Below are positions 1-8,623 of a stretch of 64,000 nucleotides of DNA, one piece after another. Made by a program: the position numbers and the translations under genes. Origin of the DNA: an uncultured Oscillospiraceae bacterium (GTDB taxonomy: Bacteria > Bacillota > Clostridia > Oscillospirales > Oscillospiraceae); assembly GCA_910588625.1 (NCBI GenBank), contig CAJUQN010000002.1, positions 1 to 64,000 of the forward strand, written 5' to 3'. Under the pieces are notes generated by a model, which worked only from the letters and a program-made list of their open reading frames with translations, ran no database searches and was not told where the DNA came from. How positions within the stretch are numbered: the first letter of the stretch is position 1; each line of letters opens with the position of its first letter.

Positions 1-27
1 TCACGTTTGCCCTCATTGCCATCCTCA

Positions 28-354
28 TTAGAAGATTTTAAACAGGCTCTTAGACCACCGGGGACGGGCTGCAAATTCCTCCGGGGTCATTTTGATTTTC
101 TTCACCAGATTGAACACGCCCCAGGCCAGCCCCAGCGCCACGAGTATGTCCACCGCGATGAGCAGGATTTTATAGACCGGGAAGCCCGCGGTATAGGCGG
201 TGCCGTGCTCAAAGCCGTTCATCGCCAGACTGTTGGCCTGGACGAACAGGATGTTGCGGGCGCTGCGGCGCAGCTCCGCCCGGGCCCAGTCCGCCTTGGC
301 GTCAGTGAGCTTGGACTGGGCGGTACACAGCAGCAGATCAGTTCCTGCCGAGCA
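28..354 (-). pseudogene. C-terminal remnant of a GH3 beta-glucosidase-like membrane protein
   Basis: The reverse frame is open for about 109 codons, from just after a stop at 355-357 to the stop at 28-30. It reads GTDLLLC...SARNILFVQANSLAMNG and then a hydrophobic segment (ILLIAVDILVALGLAWGVF), ending in a short basic tail. From memory, this resembles the extreme C-terminus of large clostridial GH3 beta-glucosidases that carry a terminal membrane anchor. The catalytic domains are absent. No start codon with a ribosome binding site precedes it, and the in-frame stop cuts it off upstream. I read it as the tail left after deletion of the rest of the gene. Confidence 0.6.
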
Positions 355-441
355 TCATATCCGCCGCGCCGTCTGATACTTCACAGAGGAGCCCTTGCGC
401 AGACGACAGGTTTCCACGATAGGCCGGGTTAGGGACGGTAC

Positions 442-507
442 GGGGCAAAAATTACACAGAGACAACAGGATCACCGGCCCTGTTGTCTCTGTGTGATTTT
501 TTGCCCC
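442..507. terminator. Long bidirectional hairpin terminator
   Basis: Two arms of about 28 bases (GGGGCAAAAATTACACAGAG... and the near-perfect complement ending GATTTTTTGCCCC) flank a loop of about 9 bases. On the minus strand the stem is followed by a run of T directly after the ABC ATPase gene, so it should end that operon. The matching A-run on the other side makes it usable in both directions. Confidence 0.75.
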
Positions 508-508
508 A

Positions 509-1501
509 TTATCTGTCACATAGCACATCCTTCTGCTGATACACTGTCCGGATAATATCGTCGATTTTCACTTCTTCTAATCCTACTTCTTTGATAGGTG
601 TAACATGGGAGATATCCTCAATCAGCTGTGCGGCTGTGATCTCATCCTTTCGGAAACGGTAAACGGAGCGGGCCTCGTTCACAGAAATAAGCTCCGCACG
701 AGGGTGAGAAATGGTAACAGGATGGTAGAAATCAAGAATGAGATGGCGGTAAGGAGCGATTTTATCGATTAACATATCCAGCGAACCATCCTCAATGATT
801 TTGCCCTCATTGATGATGATGACCCGCTGACACAACTCTTGGATGTCGCCCAAATCATGGGTGGTCAGGATGATGGTCGTTTTGTTCCGCTGATTGATCT
901 CCTTGATGAACTTCCGGACGGAATATTTTGCCTCCACATCCAAGCCGATGGTGGGCTCGTCCAGAAACAGCACATCTGGGGAGTGGAGCATGGCCGCCAC
1001 CAAGTCTCCCCGCATTCGCTGTCCCAGGGAGAGCTGCCGCACCGGGATGTCAATGAAACAATCGATCTGGAAAATTTCGTTGAGCACACCCAAGTTATTT
1101 TTGTAGACGCTGTCTTCGATTTGATAAATTCGTTTCAGCAGTTCAAAGGTCTCACCCAAACGCAGATCCCAATTCAGCTGACTGCGTTGGCCGAATACCA
1201 CACCCAAGTTCTGCACCACCCGTTTGCGGTCCCGCTGGGGTGATATGCCGCTGATCAGGATCTCACCGCTGGTAGGCTGCATGATACCGGAAAGCATCTT
1301 CACTGTGGTGCTCTTCCCCGCGCCGTTGGGGCCTATGTAGCCCACGATGTCCCCCTTTTCAATGGAAAAAGAGATGTCGTCCACTGCTCGGACATACTCT
1401 GACTTTTGTATGAAAAGGTTTTTTACCGCCCCCCGCAAACCGCTCTCTTTTCTGATTTTTTTGTATTCCTTCACCAAATGGCTGACTTCGATGACGTTCA
1501 T
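509..1501 (-). CDS. ABC-2 type transporter ATP-binding protein
   Basis: This 330-residue ATPase should power export through the two ABC-2 permeases encoded upstream in the same operon. Visible motifs are Walker A GPNGAGKST (residues 57-65), the signature LSLGQ (about 157), Walker B VLFLDEP (about 176) and the switch histidine in TTHDLGD. An insert of about 30 residues before Walker A (KKIRKESGLRGAVKNLF) and a C-terminal extension of about 80 residues are typical of the COG4586 class of uncharacterised exporters. The start was set at 1501 because an AGGGAGGTG site lies just upstream; an earlier in-frame ATG at 1528 lacks one. It begins 27 bases after the APH-like gene, so the genes are probably co-transcribed. 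The substrate is unknown. Confidence 0.88.
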   Translation of the reverse strand: MNVIEVSHLVKEYKKIRKESGLRGAVKNLFIQKSEYVRAVDDISFSIEKGDIVGYIGPNGAGKSTTVKMLSGIMQPTSGEILISGISPQRDRKRVVQNLGVVFGQRSQLNWDLRLGETFELLKRIYQIEDSVYKNNLGVLNEIFQIDCFIDIPVRQLSLGQRMRGDLVAAMLHSPDVLFLDEPTIGLDVEAKYSVRKFIKEINQRNKTTIILTTHDLGDIQELCQRVIIINEGKIIEDGSLDMLIDKIAPYRHLILDFYHPVTISHPRAELISVNEARSVYRFRKDEITAAQLIEDISHVTPIKEVGLEEVKIDDIIRTVYQQKDVLCDR

Positions 1502-1528
1502 GGGTACACCTCCCTGTCTTTTTCCCAT

Positions 1529-2641
1529 TCATTGTCTCCGTATCTGCTGTTCTATCTCAGGCGTTTCACAATCACTTTCATTCATAATCATTGCAAAATC
1601 AATTTTACGCGCCTGCTCATTCTCAATCCAGCCCAAGATTTTTCCCACCTTCTCCGGATCTCCCTTATCTCTTTTGAGCGCATGAAGGGGGCGCCACCAG
1701 AAAGGCCGCAGATACCGGTAGAGCAGCGGCGCGGCCCTCTTTTCCGCTTCTGTAAAATGATAGCTGTCTTTTATCAGTAGAAGATTATGAAGGAAGGACT
1801 GTAAAGACTGCTCGCTGTTCTTCTCCACATAATACATATTGTTTTCCCGCTTGTCTGGGATGTCCTCGTCAAAATTGATCCATAACTCCCGAAAGAACAC
1901 GTTCATTGCGGTATCTCTGCCAGTAAGATTGAAATCCAGCACACCGGCAAAGCGCATATTATCGTCCAGCAGAATGTTGCCCGCATTCAAATCAGCTTGA
2001 AACACAGAAGCAGGGAGCTGGTCATATATTTGCTCTAACGCGCCTCGATTCTCAAGAAAGCGGGACCATATCCGCTGAAATCGTTCTATATACTGAGGAA
2101 ACTGCCCTTCTATGATTTCTTTAAATTCCAGTGCGCACTCCATGATCTCATCACAGGGATCGGAGGGACAGAATCGCTCCAGAATACACAAGCCGGATGG
2201 AAAATCCGCGAAATCCAACCGGGCTGAGCCGATTTTACAAAGAAAGCGGAGTGCGCTGTCGTGGTAAATATGTCGTCCGTTTCGCAGAACCGCCGTTTCA
2301 TCAAACTGGTCCGCTGTTTGGAACCGTGCCCGCTCTTCCGCGTACACGACGCACTTTCTGCCCTCATATTTCACAGTCTCCGCAATATTCCCGGTTTTGC
2401 TGTTTATGATTTGGGGGCAGTAATAACCCATAGCCCTGTAAGCCTCCGCGGCTTTCTGCCAGGCTTGCACACGGTGCGGGGATGTAAAATCATTATAGGC
2501 AATTTTGATTGCAAGTTTTTGATCTTCCCAGTCCGCAAAGACCGTGCGGCGGAAATCCTCCTCTCCCCGGCTGGTGTCTTTGTATTCCCATCTGCATGGC
2601 AGTTCATCATGATAGAGCAAAAATATCTCAGTAAAATCCAT
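1529..2641 (-). CDS. APH/choline-kinase-like phosphotransferase
   Basis: This 370-residue protein has the aminoglycoside phosphotransferase fold signature. The catalytic loop FQADLNAGN is at residues 214-222 and the metal-binding DFN at 236-238, and an N-terminal lobe contains KLAIKIAY. The first residue of the usual HxD loop is Gln instead of His; the catalytic Asp and Asn are kept. Such proteins phosphorylate small hydroxylated molecules, including antibiotics, sugars and choline. It lies between a permease and the ATPase of one ABC-2 exporter operon, so it may act on the exported compound or on a related one. That link is inference from position. The substrate cannot be read from the sequence. 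Confidence 0.7.
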   Translation of the reverse strand: MDFTEIFLLYHDELPCRWEYKDTSRGEEDFRRTVFADWEDQKLAIKIAYNDFTSPHRVQAWQKAAEAYRAMGYYCPQIINSKTGNIAETVKYEGRKCVVYAEERARFQTADQFDETAVLRNGRHIYHDSALRFLCKIGSARLDFADFPSGLCILERFCPSDPCDEIMECALEFKEIIEGQFPQYIERFQRIWSRFLENRGALEQIYDQLPASVFQADLNAGNILLDDNMRFAGVLDFNLTGRDTAMNVFFRELWINFDEDIPDKRENNMYYVEKNSEQSLQSFLHNLLLIKDSYHFTEAEKRAAPLLYRYLRPFWWRPLHALKRDKGDPEKVGKILGWIENEQARKIDFAMIMNESDCETPEIEQQIRRQ

Positions 2642-2677
2642 AAAACAGATATGCTCCTTTCCTCTTTGATTGCTCTT

Positions 2678-3487
2678 TCAGCTCCCCGCGCTCTCGTACT
2701 TCCCCATCCCGGCCCGGAACACCGCGCAGCTCCCCGCGAACAGGAGCAGTCCCACCGCCAGTGTGATAACCGCCAGCGGCACAGGGACGACGGCAGTTCC
2801 CGTCCCCAGCATATCCTTCACAGGCCAGAAGGTGATCCACGCCAAAGGCAGGAGGAAAGTGAACAGCGCCTGCGCCCACTTGGGATAAATGGTGAGGGGA
2901 TACATGGACACCCGCTCGAACAGTTCGCCCACCATGTCGGTGAAATTTGCCGCGCTTTTCGTCCAAAACGACATGGAGCCGCAGAACAGCCATACCGCGC
3001 CGCGGATCAGAGTCCCCCCGACCAGAGTGCAAAAAATCAGCAGGATATTTGTGAAAGTCAGGGGCAGGTCCACTTTGATGCAGCCGTAGACAAATACCAT
3101 CAGGCCGGGGATGATGTCAGTGAAGCCGATGAGATTGAAGTCGTCGAACAGGAACTGGAAGAGCAGGCCCATGGGCCGCAGCAGGAACCGGTCAAACTCC
3201 CCGTCGATCATCCAATAGCCCAGACCCCAGGTCTGGATGAAGAGCACCACCGCCAGACCGTGGCTCAGCACCGACATGCCGTATAAAAACGCCAGGCTTT
3301 CGTAGCCCCAGCCGCCGATGCTGCCGAACTGGTCCACCACAAACTTGATGGTGGCAAAGCCCACCACCCATTGGATGCAGTTGGCCAGCACGTGGCCGGT
3401 CAGCATAAAGGGGTATTCCAGCCGGGATTGGATGGACTGCCGGATGGAGATCGCGGCTACGGAGGTGTAGTATCGTATCGCTTTCAC
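2678..3487 (-). CDS. ABC-2 type permease subunit
   Basis: This 269-residue integral membrane protein has about six hydrophobic segments and belongs to the ABC2_membrane_6 group (COG3694), the usual partner of COG4586-type ATPases. The N-terminus (RLEYPFMLTGHVLANCIQWVV) and the GEFDRFLLRPMG loop are characteristic of this group as I know it. It starts 5 bases after the stop of the other permease, and 36 bases separate it from the APH-like gene, so it is clearly inside the operon. It probably pairs with the product of 3493-4284 to form a heterodimeric channel. No substrate is indicated. Confidence 0.85.
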   Translation of the reverse strand: MKAIRYYTSVAAISIRQSIQSRLEYPFMLTGHVLANCIQWVVGFATIKFVVDQFGSIGGWGYESLAFLYGMSVLSHGLAVVLFIQTWGLGYWMIDGEFDRFLLRPMGLLFQFLFDDFNLIGFTDIIPGLMVFVYGCIKVDLPLTFTNILLIFCTLVGGTLIRGAVWLFCGSMSFWTKSAANFTDMVGELFERVSMYPLTIYPKWAQALFTFLLPLAWITFWPVKDMLGTGTAVVPVPLAVITLAVGLLLFAGSCAVFRAGMGKYESAGS

Positions 3488-3492
3488 CGCTC

Positions 3493-4284
3493 TCAGCCCC
3501 CTTGAATCAGTATGGCTGCCGCCATTTTCTTTTGCAGAAAGTCAAACAGCAGCCACAGCAGCCCGCACCAAAATACTTGCAGCAGCGTGCGCAGCAGGAT
3601 TTCAATCGTTGTATACTGTCCGATGTAGATCCCCAGGGGAAGCTGATAAATGTTCATGAAGGGCAGCAGCTCCAAGACGCGCCGAAATCCAGAGGGGAAA
3701 AACCAGAGCGGAAAGATACTGCCGGAAAGCAATCTCATAATAAATCCCTTGGCGTTGGCAAGAGGCCCCAAAGTCAGCGTCTTGAAGGCGCACAGTCCCA
3801 GCAGAGCCGCCAGGAACCAGTTGACGAGATAGCCGATGGCGAAACTGAGCAGGAAAAACAGAAAATGGACCGCCGACGCCGGGGCCGGAAATCCGAATAG
3901 AGCAGTTCCCACCAGGAGCAGGGGGACGGCTTTCTGGAAGAATGCGGCTGCGCAGTCGCCCAGATCCTCCGCCAGATAGATTCCATAGATATTCACCGGC
4001 TTGAGCAGATCCAGGGCCACACTGCCCGACCGGACGCTCCGTGCGATCCGGTCCTGGACCCCCATCGTCAGCAGGTTCCCCATGATGACGGAGATAGTAG
4101 TGTAGGTGATCATATCCCGCTGGCTCACGCCGGAAACGGTTCCGCCCCCGTCATAGGCGGCGATCCAGAAGCAGGACATGGCATACATGATCAGGCATTG
4201 AATCGCAATGGTGGAAATCACGTTGAATCGATAGGTTAAGGCCGTCTGTATTCTGATTTTTGAGATAAATAAATAGGCTTTCAT
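3493..4284 (-). CDS. ABC-2 type permease subunit (first gene of operon)
   Basis: This 263-residue membrane protein has about six transmembrane helices and belongs to the second permease group (COG4587-like) of the same exporter class. The cytoplasmic SGSVALDLLKPVNIYG segment matches the LLRPMG-type loop of its partner. The start was set at 4284 (MKAYLFISKI), which has a GAGG ribosome binding site about 9 bases upstream. The reading frame is open for another 65 codons, but that stretch runs into the divergent GH31 promoter region and has no membrane-protein character. It is the first gene of the four-gene operon. Confidence 0.83.
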   Translation of the reverse strand: MKAYLFISKIRIQTALTYRFNVISTIAIQCLIMYAMSCFWIAAYDGGGTVSGVSQRDMITYTTISVIMGNLLTMGVQDRIARSVRSGSVALDLLKPVNIYGIYLAEDLGDCAAAFFQKAVPLLLVGTALFGFPAPASAVHFLFFLLSFAIGYLVNWFLAALLGLCAFKTLTLGPLANAKGFIMRLLSGSIFPLWFFPSGFRRVLELLPFMNIYQLPLGIYIGQYTTIEILLRTLLQVFWCGLLWLLFDFLQKKMAAAILIQGG

Positions 4285-4323
4285 TTTATGGAACCTCGCA
4301 GTTTCTGCTATATCATTTTGGAG

Positions 4324-4352
4324 TTGCGAAGGCCGCGTGATTCTGCTATAGT
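4324..4352 (+). promoter_or_regulatory. Sigma-A-like promoter for the GH31 gene
   Basis: TTGCGA (4324-4329), a 17-base spacer and TATAGT (4347-4352) precede the GH31 start by about 70 bases. The motif TTCTGCTATA occurs twice (4308-4317 and 4341-4350) in the 139-base divergent region, which could be a regulatory repeat. Confidence 0.5.
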
Positions 4353-4422
4353 TCAAATTGCGCAGATGATTACGGGAGGAAATCTCATACTCCCAGCGGC
4401 GCGGGGAAAGGAGCGCAAAGTT

Positions 4423-6420
4423 ATGATATGGAAATATAAGTACGGGCATCCATTTGAAACGGAAGCCGTAGTGGAGCATGTAAAAGAGGCGGGCGGCGAC
4501 CCGCCTTTCGGAGCGGTCAGTTTGGACGGGGGCTTCCGCTGCCGGTGTGAACTCTCAGAGGACGCCGTGGTCTATGGGCTGGGGGAAGCGGTCCGGGGGA
4601 TCAACAAGCGGGGGCACTGTTATGTCAGCCACGCCTCGGACGATCCGCACCATCTGGAGGGCACCCGTTCCCTGTACGGCGCCCACAACTTCATCGTGGT
4701 GGCGGGAGAGAAAACGTTCGGCCTGTTTGTGGACTATCCCGCGAAGCTCACCTTCGACATCGGTTATACGGCGGCAGATGTGCTGGAGATCACCTGCCAG
4801 GAGGCGGACCTGTATCTGTACGTGATAGACGGCGAGACGCCCTATGACATCGTCAAACAGTTTCGGAGGATCATCGGGAGGAGCTATATTCCGCCCAAAT
4901 TTGCCTTTGGGTTCGGCCAGAGCCGGTGGGGCTACAAGACAAAAGAGGATTTCCGGCAGGTGGCGGACGGCTATCGGGACAACCACATCCCCATCGACAT
5001 GATCTATATGGACATTGACTATATGCAGGACTTTAAGGACTTTACCTGGAATGACAAGAGCTTTCCGGACTTCCCGGACTTTGTCGGCGAAATGAAGGCC
5101 CGAAACATCAGGCTGGTCCCCATCATCGACGCGGGGGTCAAGGTGGAGGAAGGTTATCCGATTTATGAGGAGGGCGTGAAGAACGGGTACTTCTGCAAAC
5201 GGGCGGACGGCAGCGATTTTGTGGCGGCGGTCTGGCCGGGAGATACCCATTTCCCCGACGTCCTGAACCCCGAGGCGCGGCGTTGGTTTGGGGGCTGCTA
5301 CCGCATCCTGACCGAGCAGGGGATCGAAGGCTTCTGGAACGATATGAACGAACCCGCTATCTTTTACACGCCGGAAGGAGCCGAGGCGGCCTCCGCTTTG
5401 CTGCGGGAATATATGGAGGACGGCCTGGGGAAGACATCGATCTTCCAGGCCAGAGAGGCTTTAACGGGACTTCAAAACAACCAGAAGTATTATGAGTCCT
5501 TCTATCATCGGGTAAATGGGCGGATGGTGCGCCACGACAAGGTGCATAACCTGTTCGGTTATCATATGACCCGGGCGGCGGCGGAGGGATTTGAGCAGAT
5601 CGACCCGGGTAAGCGGTTTTTGCTCTTCTCCCGCTCCTCCTACATCGGGATGCACCGCTACGGCGGCATTTGGACTGGCGACAACAAGTCCTGGTGGAGC
5701 CATATCCTGCTGAATCTCCAGATGATGCCGTCGCTGAATATGTGCGGCTTCCTGTATACTGGAGCGGATCTGGGCGGCTTCGGCGACGATGCCACCAGGG
5801 ACCTCCTGCTGCGCTGGCTGGCCCTTGGCGTGTTCACTCCGCTGATGCGGAATCACTCGGCCATTGGCACACGGGAGCAGGAGTGCTATCGGTTTGAGCA
5901 TGTGGAGGATTTCCGCCATATCGTGGGAGTTCGCTACCGCCTGCTTCCCTATCTGTACAGTGAATATATGAAGGCGGCCATTTCCGACGATATGTATTTG
6001 AAGCCCCTCGCCTTTGAATATCCGCTGGACACGTTTGCTCCGCAGGTGGAGGACCAGCTGATGCTGGGCGGAGAGGTCATGATCGCGCCTGTCTACACAC
6101 AGAACGCGAAGGGGCGTTATGTCTATCTCCCGGAAGAAATGATGTTCATCAAATTTATGCCGGATGGTTCCATCTATCAAGAGATGCTCTCCCCAGGGCA
6201 TCATTATGTGGAAATCCCGTTGAATGAGGTACCGTTGTTTATCCGGACCGGCAAGTGCATTCCCGTGGTGGAGGCGGCGGAAAGCGTGGACGAACTCCGG
6301 ACGGACACCCTTGAACTGCTGGGATATCCGGGGGCGGAATACCTGCTGTATGACGACGACGGCGTCCACAAGGACTATGACGACCCGGCCAACAAAAAGC
6401 TGCTGAGAAAGACATCGTAA
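4423..6420 (+). CDS. Glycoside hydrolase family 31 alpha-glucosidase
   Basis: This 665-residue enzyme probably hydrolyses terminal alpha-glucosides and has no signal peptide, so it acts in the cytoplasm. The catalytic nucleophile is Asp307 in WNDMNEP and the likely acid/base is Asp420 in WTGDNKSWWSH. The N-terminal beta-sandwich contains YGLGEAVRGINKRG, and the barrel begins near PPKFAFGFGQSRWGY. The start was placed at the ATG at 4423, preceded by GGAAAGGAG; the frame stays open further upstream, but that part overlaps the promoter. It is divergent from the ABC exporter operon and convergent with the lipoprotein gene. Its proximity to the sugar importer suggests it handles an imported oligosaccharide. 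Confidence 0.9.
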   Translation: MIWKYKYGHPFETEAVVEHVKEAGGDPPFGAVSLDGGFRCRCELSEDAVVYGLGEAVRGINKRGHCYVSHASDDPHHLEGTRSLYGAHNFIVVAGEKTFGLFVDYPAKLTFDIGYTAADVLEITCQEADLYLYVIDGETPYDIVKQFRRIIGRSYIPPKFAFGFGQSRWGYKTKEDFRQVADGYRDNHIPIDMIYMDIDYMQDFKDFTWNDKSFPDFPDFVGEMKARNIRLVPIIDAGVKVEEGYPIYEEGVKNGYFCKRADGSDFVAAVWPGDTHFPDVLNPEARRWFGGCYRILTEQGIEGFWNDMNEPAIFYTPEGAEAASALLREYMEDGLGKTSIFQAREALTGLQNNQKYYESFYHRVNGRMVRHDKVHNLFGYHMTRAAAEGFEQIDPGKRFLLFSRSSYIGMHRYGGIWTGDNKSWWSHILLNLQMMPSLNMCGFLYTGADLGGFGDDATRDLLLRWLALGVFTPLMRNHSAIGTREQECYRFEHVEDFRHIVGVRYRLLPYLYSEYMKAAISDDMYLKPLAFEYPLDTFAPQVEDQLMLGGEVMIAPVYTQNAKGRYVYLPEEMMFIKFMPDGSIYQEMLSPGHHYVEIPLNEVPLFIRTGKCIPVVEAAESVDELRTDTLELLGYPGAEYLLYDDDGVHKDYDDPANKKLLRKTS

Positions 6421-6437
6421 GCGGGCAATACGGCATT

Positions 6438-6477
6438 GGAGAGGGATGAGCGGCTTTGCGCCGCCTTGTCCCTCTCC
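6438..6477. terminator. Hairpin between convergent genes
   Basis: GGAGAGGGA (6438-6446) pairs with TCCCTCTCC (6469-6477), with an inner GCGGC/GCCGC stem. It lies between the GH31 stop and the convergent lipoprotein stop. The T-run is weak, so termination efficiency is uncertain. Confidence 0.45.
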
Positions 6478-6499
6478 CCGTTTCTGTCTATGCGGCGCA

Positions 6500-7084
6500 T
6501 CACCGCGCCGCGTAGTGGCAGTGCTCCAAGAAGTCCGTCAGGATCTCCATGCCATCCTCTTCAAAAGTGTCCTGGCAGGCAAATTCCACAGAGATGGCCC
6601 AAGTGTCAAACGCCGTGAACGCGGACACGCCCCGGGCAAAAGGGCTTGACTCAGAGGCGAATGTGTAGGTCAGGACCGTAAACTCCTGGCCGTTGCAGGT
6701 CCGTTGGACTGTGCCGGCAATGGCGTATTGCTCTGCGGCCAGGCCTAGCAATTCCGCTACGTTCTGTTGGGCCTCTTCTGCCGTATCGCAGGCCGTCAGC
6801 AGGAGCACCAGCTGGGCGTCATACAACTCCGTCTCATCGCCGGAGGCGTTCACATAGGGCTGTGGCTCGCCGATGGACCAGGCGGCATAGCACATATCCC
6901 TGGCCGCTTTGTCGTCACGGAGCGTCAGGCCATAGCCAGGCTCCTCCACCCCCAGCGCCCCAAAGGTGATCCAGTCCCCGCTCCAGGGCACGCCGTCCAC
7001 CGCCGCGGCGGGCAGCTTCGCCTTGCAGCCCGCCAGATTCATCAGCATAGCAGATATCGCGATGAGAAGAAATGCTTTTTTCAT
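6500..7084 (-). CDS. Small lipoprotein of unknown function
   Basis: This 194-residue protein starts with a typical lipoprotein signal (MKKAFLLIAISAMLMNLAGC) whose lipobox LAGC would anchor it to the outer face of the membrane. The mature part is rich in acidic and aromatic residues, and I recognise no domain. A GGAGG site precedes the ATG at 7084. It is the last gene after lacI, yesL and the single-span protein on the minus strand, 79 bases downstream of the latter, so it is probably part of the regulator's operon. A role near the sugar importer is only inferred from position. Confidence 0.7.
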   Translation of the reverse strand: MKKAFLLIAISAMLMNLAGCKAKLPAAAVDGVPWSGDWITFGALGVEEPGYGLTLRDDKAARDMCYAAWSIGEPQPYVNASGDETELYDAQLVLLLTACDTAEEAQQNVAELLGLAAEQYAIAGTVQRTCNGQEFTVLTYTFASESSPFARGVSAFTAFDTWAISVEFACQDTFEEDGMEILTDFLEHCHYAAR

Positions 7085-7163
7085 CCTTGCGCCTCCTCTC
7101 TGTTAGTGCCGCATAGTCCTGCCGTAAGCGCAGCTCACCGGCAAGCATATGAATCAAAAACGG

Positions 7164-7925
7164 TCAGTCAACTTCGGATTTCTCCATGCTCCGCCCATCG
7201 GACAGATACTCGATATATTGGATGACGGCGGAGAGTCGGGGACTGTTGGCGATTACGCCAAGATATACGGGCTCGGAAAAGCCGGCGCTTTGAAACATGG
7301 GGAACGCGGAAACATCCAGCCCATTCATGGCCTCCTCGGTCACCGCCTGGTATTGGCTGGCCTCATTGAGTGCGTACTCAATGGCGTTGTCCTCAAGGAC
7401 AACCGTGTTCACGGTCAGATTCGGCTTCAGGAAACGATACAAAGCCTCATTTTCGGAAAGCAGGCTGTCAAAATCCAGCAGATAACCATTTCGGGAATAG
7501 ATGTCATAGGCCTCTTTGTTCATCAGCACTACGTCCAGCTGTTTTGCCTCGATGGCGGCCATGAGCTTCAGCCTGGAGGCGTACCCATACTGATGGTTTT
7601 CCGGTGAGGGATTCTCCGACAAATAAAGCCCCTGGAACAGGGATACCTCCGCCTTTTTCGGGTCCGCGCCTTCAGCGGAGAGGAAGCCCTCGTTGAGCTG
7701 AGACGCCAGCGTATCCCCGGCGGAGACATTGATGAGGGCCGAATATACCAGGACCTCCTTTTGGGTCGCCTGCCGGTACACTGTGGAGCACACAAAAGCC
7801 AGCGCCAGCAGCCCCAGCGCGATGGGCAGCTTATAATACTCCCAGATATAGCCCGCCTTGTCCGCCGGGCCCATCTCTTGAAAGGAGGCCCGCAGCGCGG
7901 CCCGCTCCTGCCGGGTGAGCTTCAT
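7164..7925 (-). CDS. Single-span membrane protein paired with YesL
   Basis: This 253-residue protein has a short cytoplasmic N-terminus (MKLTRQERAALRASFQEMGPADKAGYIWEYYK is the start region), one membrane helix (about residues 34-50: LPIALGLLALAFVCSTVY) and an extracytoplasmic domain of about 200 residues. The DVVLMNKEAYDIYSRNGYLL stretch resembles the solute-binding lobes of periplasmic binding proteins, but the identification is weak. Its ATG overlaps the stop of yesL by four bases (ATGA), so the two are translationally coupled. Proteins of this kind commonly sit beside YesL in gut Clostridia; the function is unknown. Confidence 0.7.
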   Translation of the reverse strand: MKLTRQERAALRASFQEMGPADKAGYIWEYYKLPIALGLLALAFVCSTVYRQATQKEVLVYSALINVSAGDTLASQLNEGFLSAEGADPKKAEVSLFQGLYLSENPSPENHQYGYASRLKLMAAIEAKQLDVVLMNKEAYDIYSRNGYLLDFDSLLSENEALYRFLKPNLTVNTVVLEDNAIEYALNEASQYQAVTEEAMNGLDVSAFPMFQSAGFSEPVYLGVIANSPRLSAVIQYIEYLSDGRSMEKSEVD

Positions 7926-8605
7926 GCGTTCCGTCCTCCGTCTTGGCCGGCCGGGACATCGACGCTTTCCGTGTCTGCATCCGGGTCATAAGAGCAGGAG
8001 CGCAGCACATTGGACATCAAATAGGCGCTGATGAGGGCACACAGTCCCTCGCCAAAGAGGAACAACGGGGTGAATATGCTGACCACCGCGAAAAACATGG
8101 CAAAATGGACGGCAAACACCAGAATGGTGCAGAACAAGTAGTGGGCGCCGATAAAGAACGAATTTTTCAGCATGGCCCAATTGGTGTTGGAAACGCTGGC
8201 CACCAGGGGAAACACGAACAGCAGCACAATGGTGTAGACCACTGCCGCAGCGATCACCAGCGCCAGAATCAGGGTCCACATGACAGCGGGGACGCCGGTG
8301 GAGGCGGCGCGGAGATGGTATAGGATATACCCGTCGGCGCCCAGGAACAGGCCCACAGCCAGCAGGACCAGCCACAGGACCGTGGACTGGCGGAAATTCT
8401 GCCGGAAGGAACGGAAGAACATCCGAGTCAAATCATGGTCCTCGCCCCTGACGATCTTTAGGGAGGCGTAGTACAGGGCCGTGGTGGACGCTCCCACCGT
8501 AACGATTGGGATGCAGCACACAAACCAGAGCAAGTTCAGATAGCAGGCATAACACAGCTTTAGCAGCAGCTGGCTGAGCGGGCTGTCATAAGAAAAAAAC
8601 TTCAT
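7922..8605 (-). CDS. yesL: YesL family membrane protein (DUF624)
   Basis: This 227-residue protein has about five transmembrane helices. It shows the DUF624 hallmarks: a short N-terminal helix followed by LLWFVCCIPIVTVGASTTAL and an RSFRQNFRQS loop. YesL proteins accompany Lpl/Ytc-type oligosaccharide importers in Bacillota, and their exact role is not known. The start was set at the ATG at 8605, with AAGGGG at workable spacing; an upstream GTG at 8614 overlaps that site. The gene begins 19 bases after the lacI stop and overlaps the next gene by four bases, so it belongs to the lacI operon. Confidence 0.85.
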   Translation of the reverse strand: MKFFSYDSPLSQLLLKLCYACYLNLLWFVCCIPIVTVGASTTALYYASLKIVRGEDHDLTRMFFRSFRQNFRQSTVLWLVLLAVGLFLGADGYILYHLRAASTGVPAVMWTLILALVIAAAVVYTIVLLFVFPLVASVSNTNWAMLKNSFFIGAHYLFCTILVFAVHFAMFFAVVSIFTPLFLFGEGLCALISAYLMSNVLRSCSYDPDADTESVDVPAGQDGGRNA

Positions 8606-8623
8606 TTCGCGCACCCCTTGACC

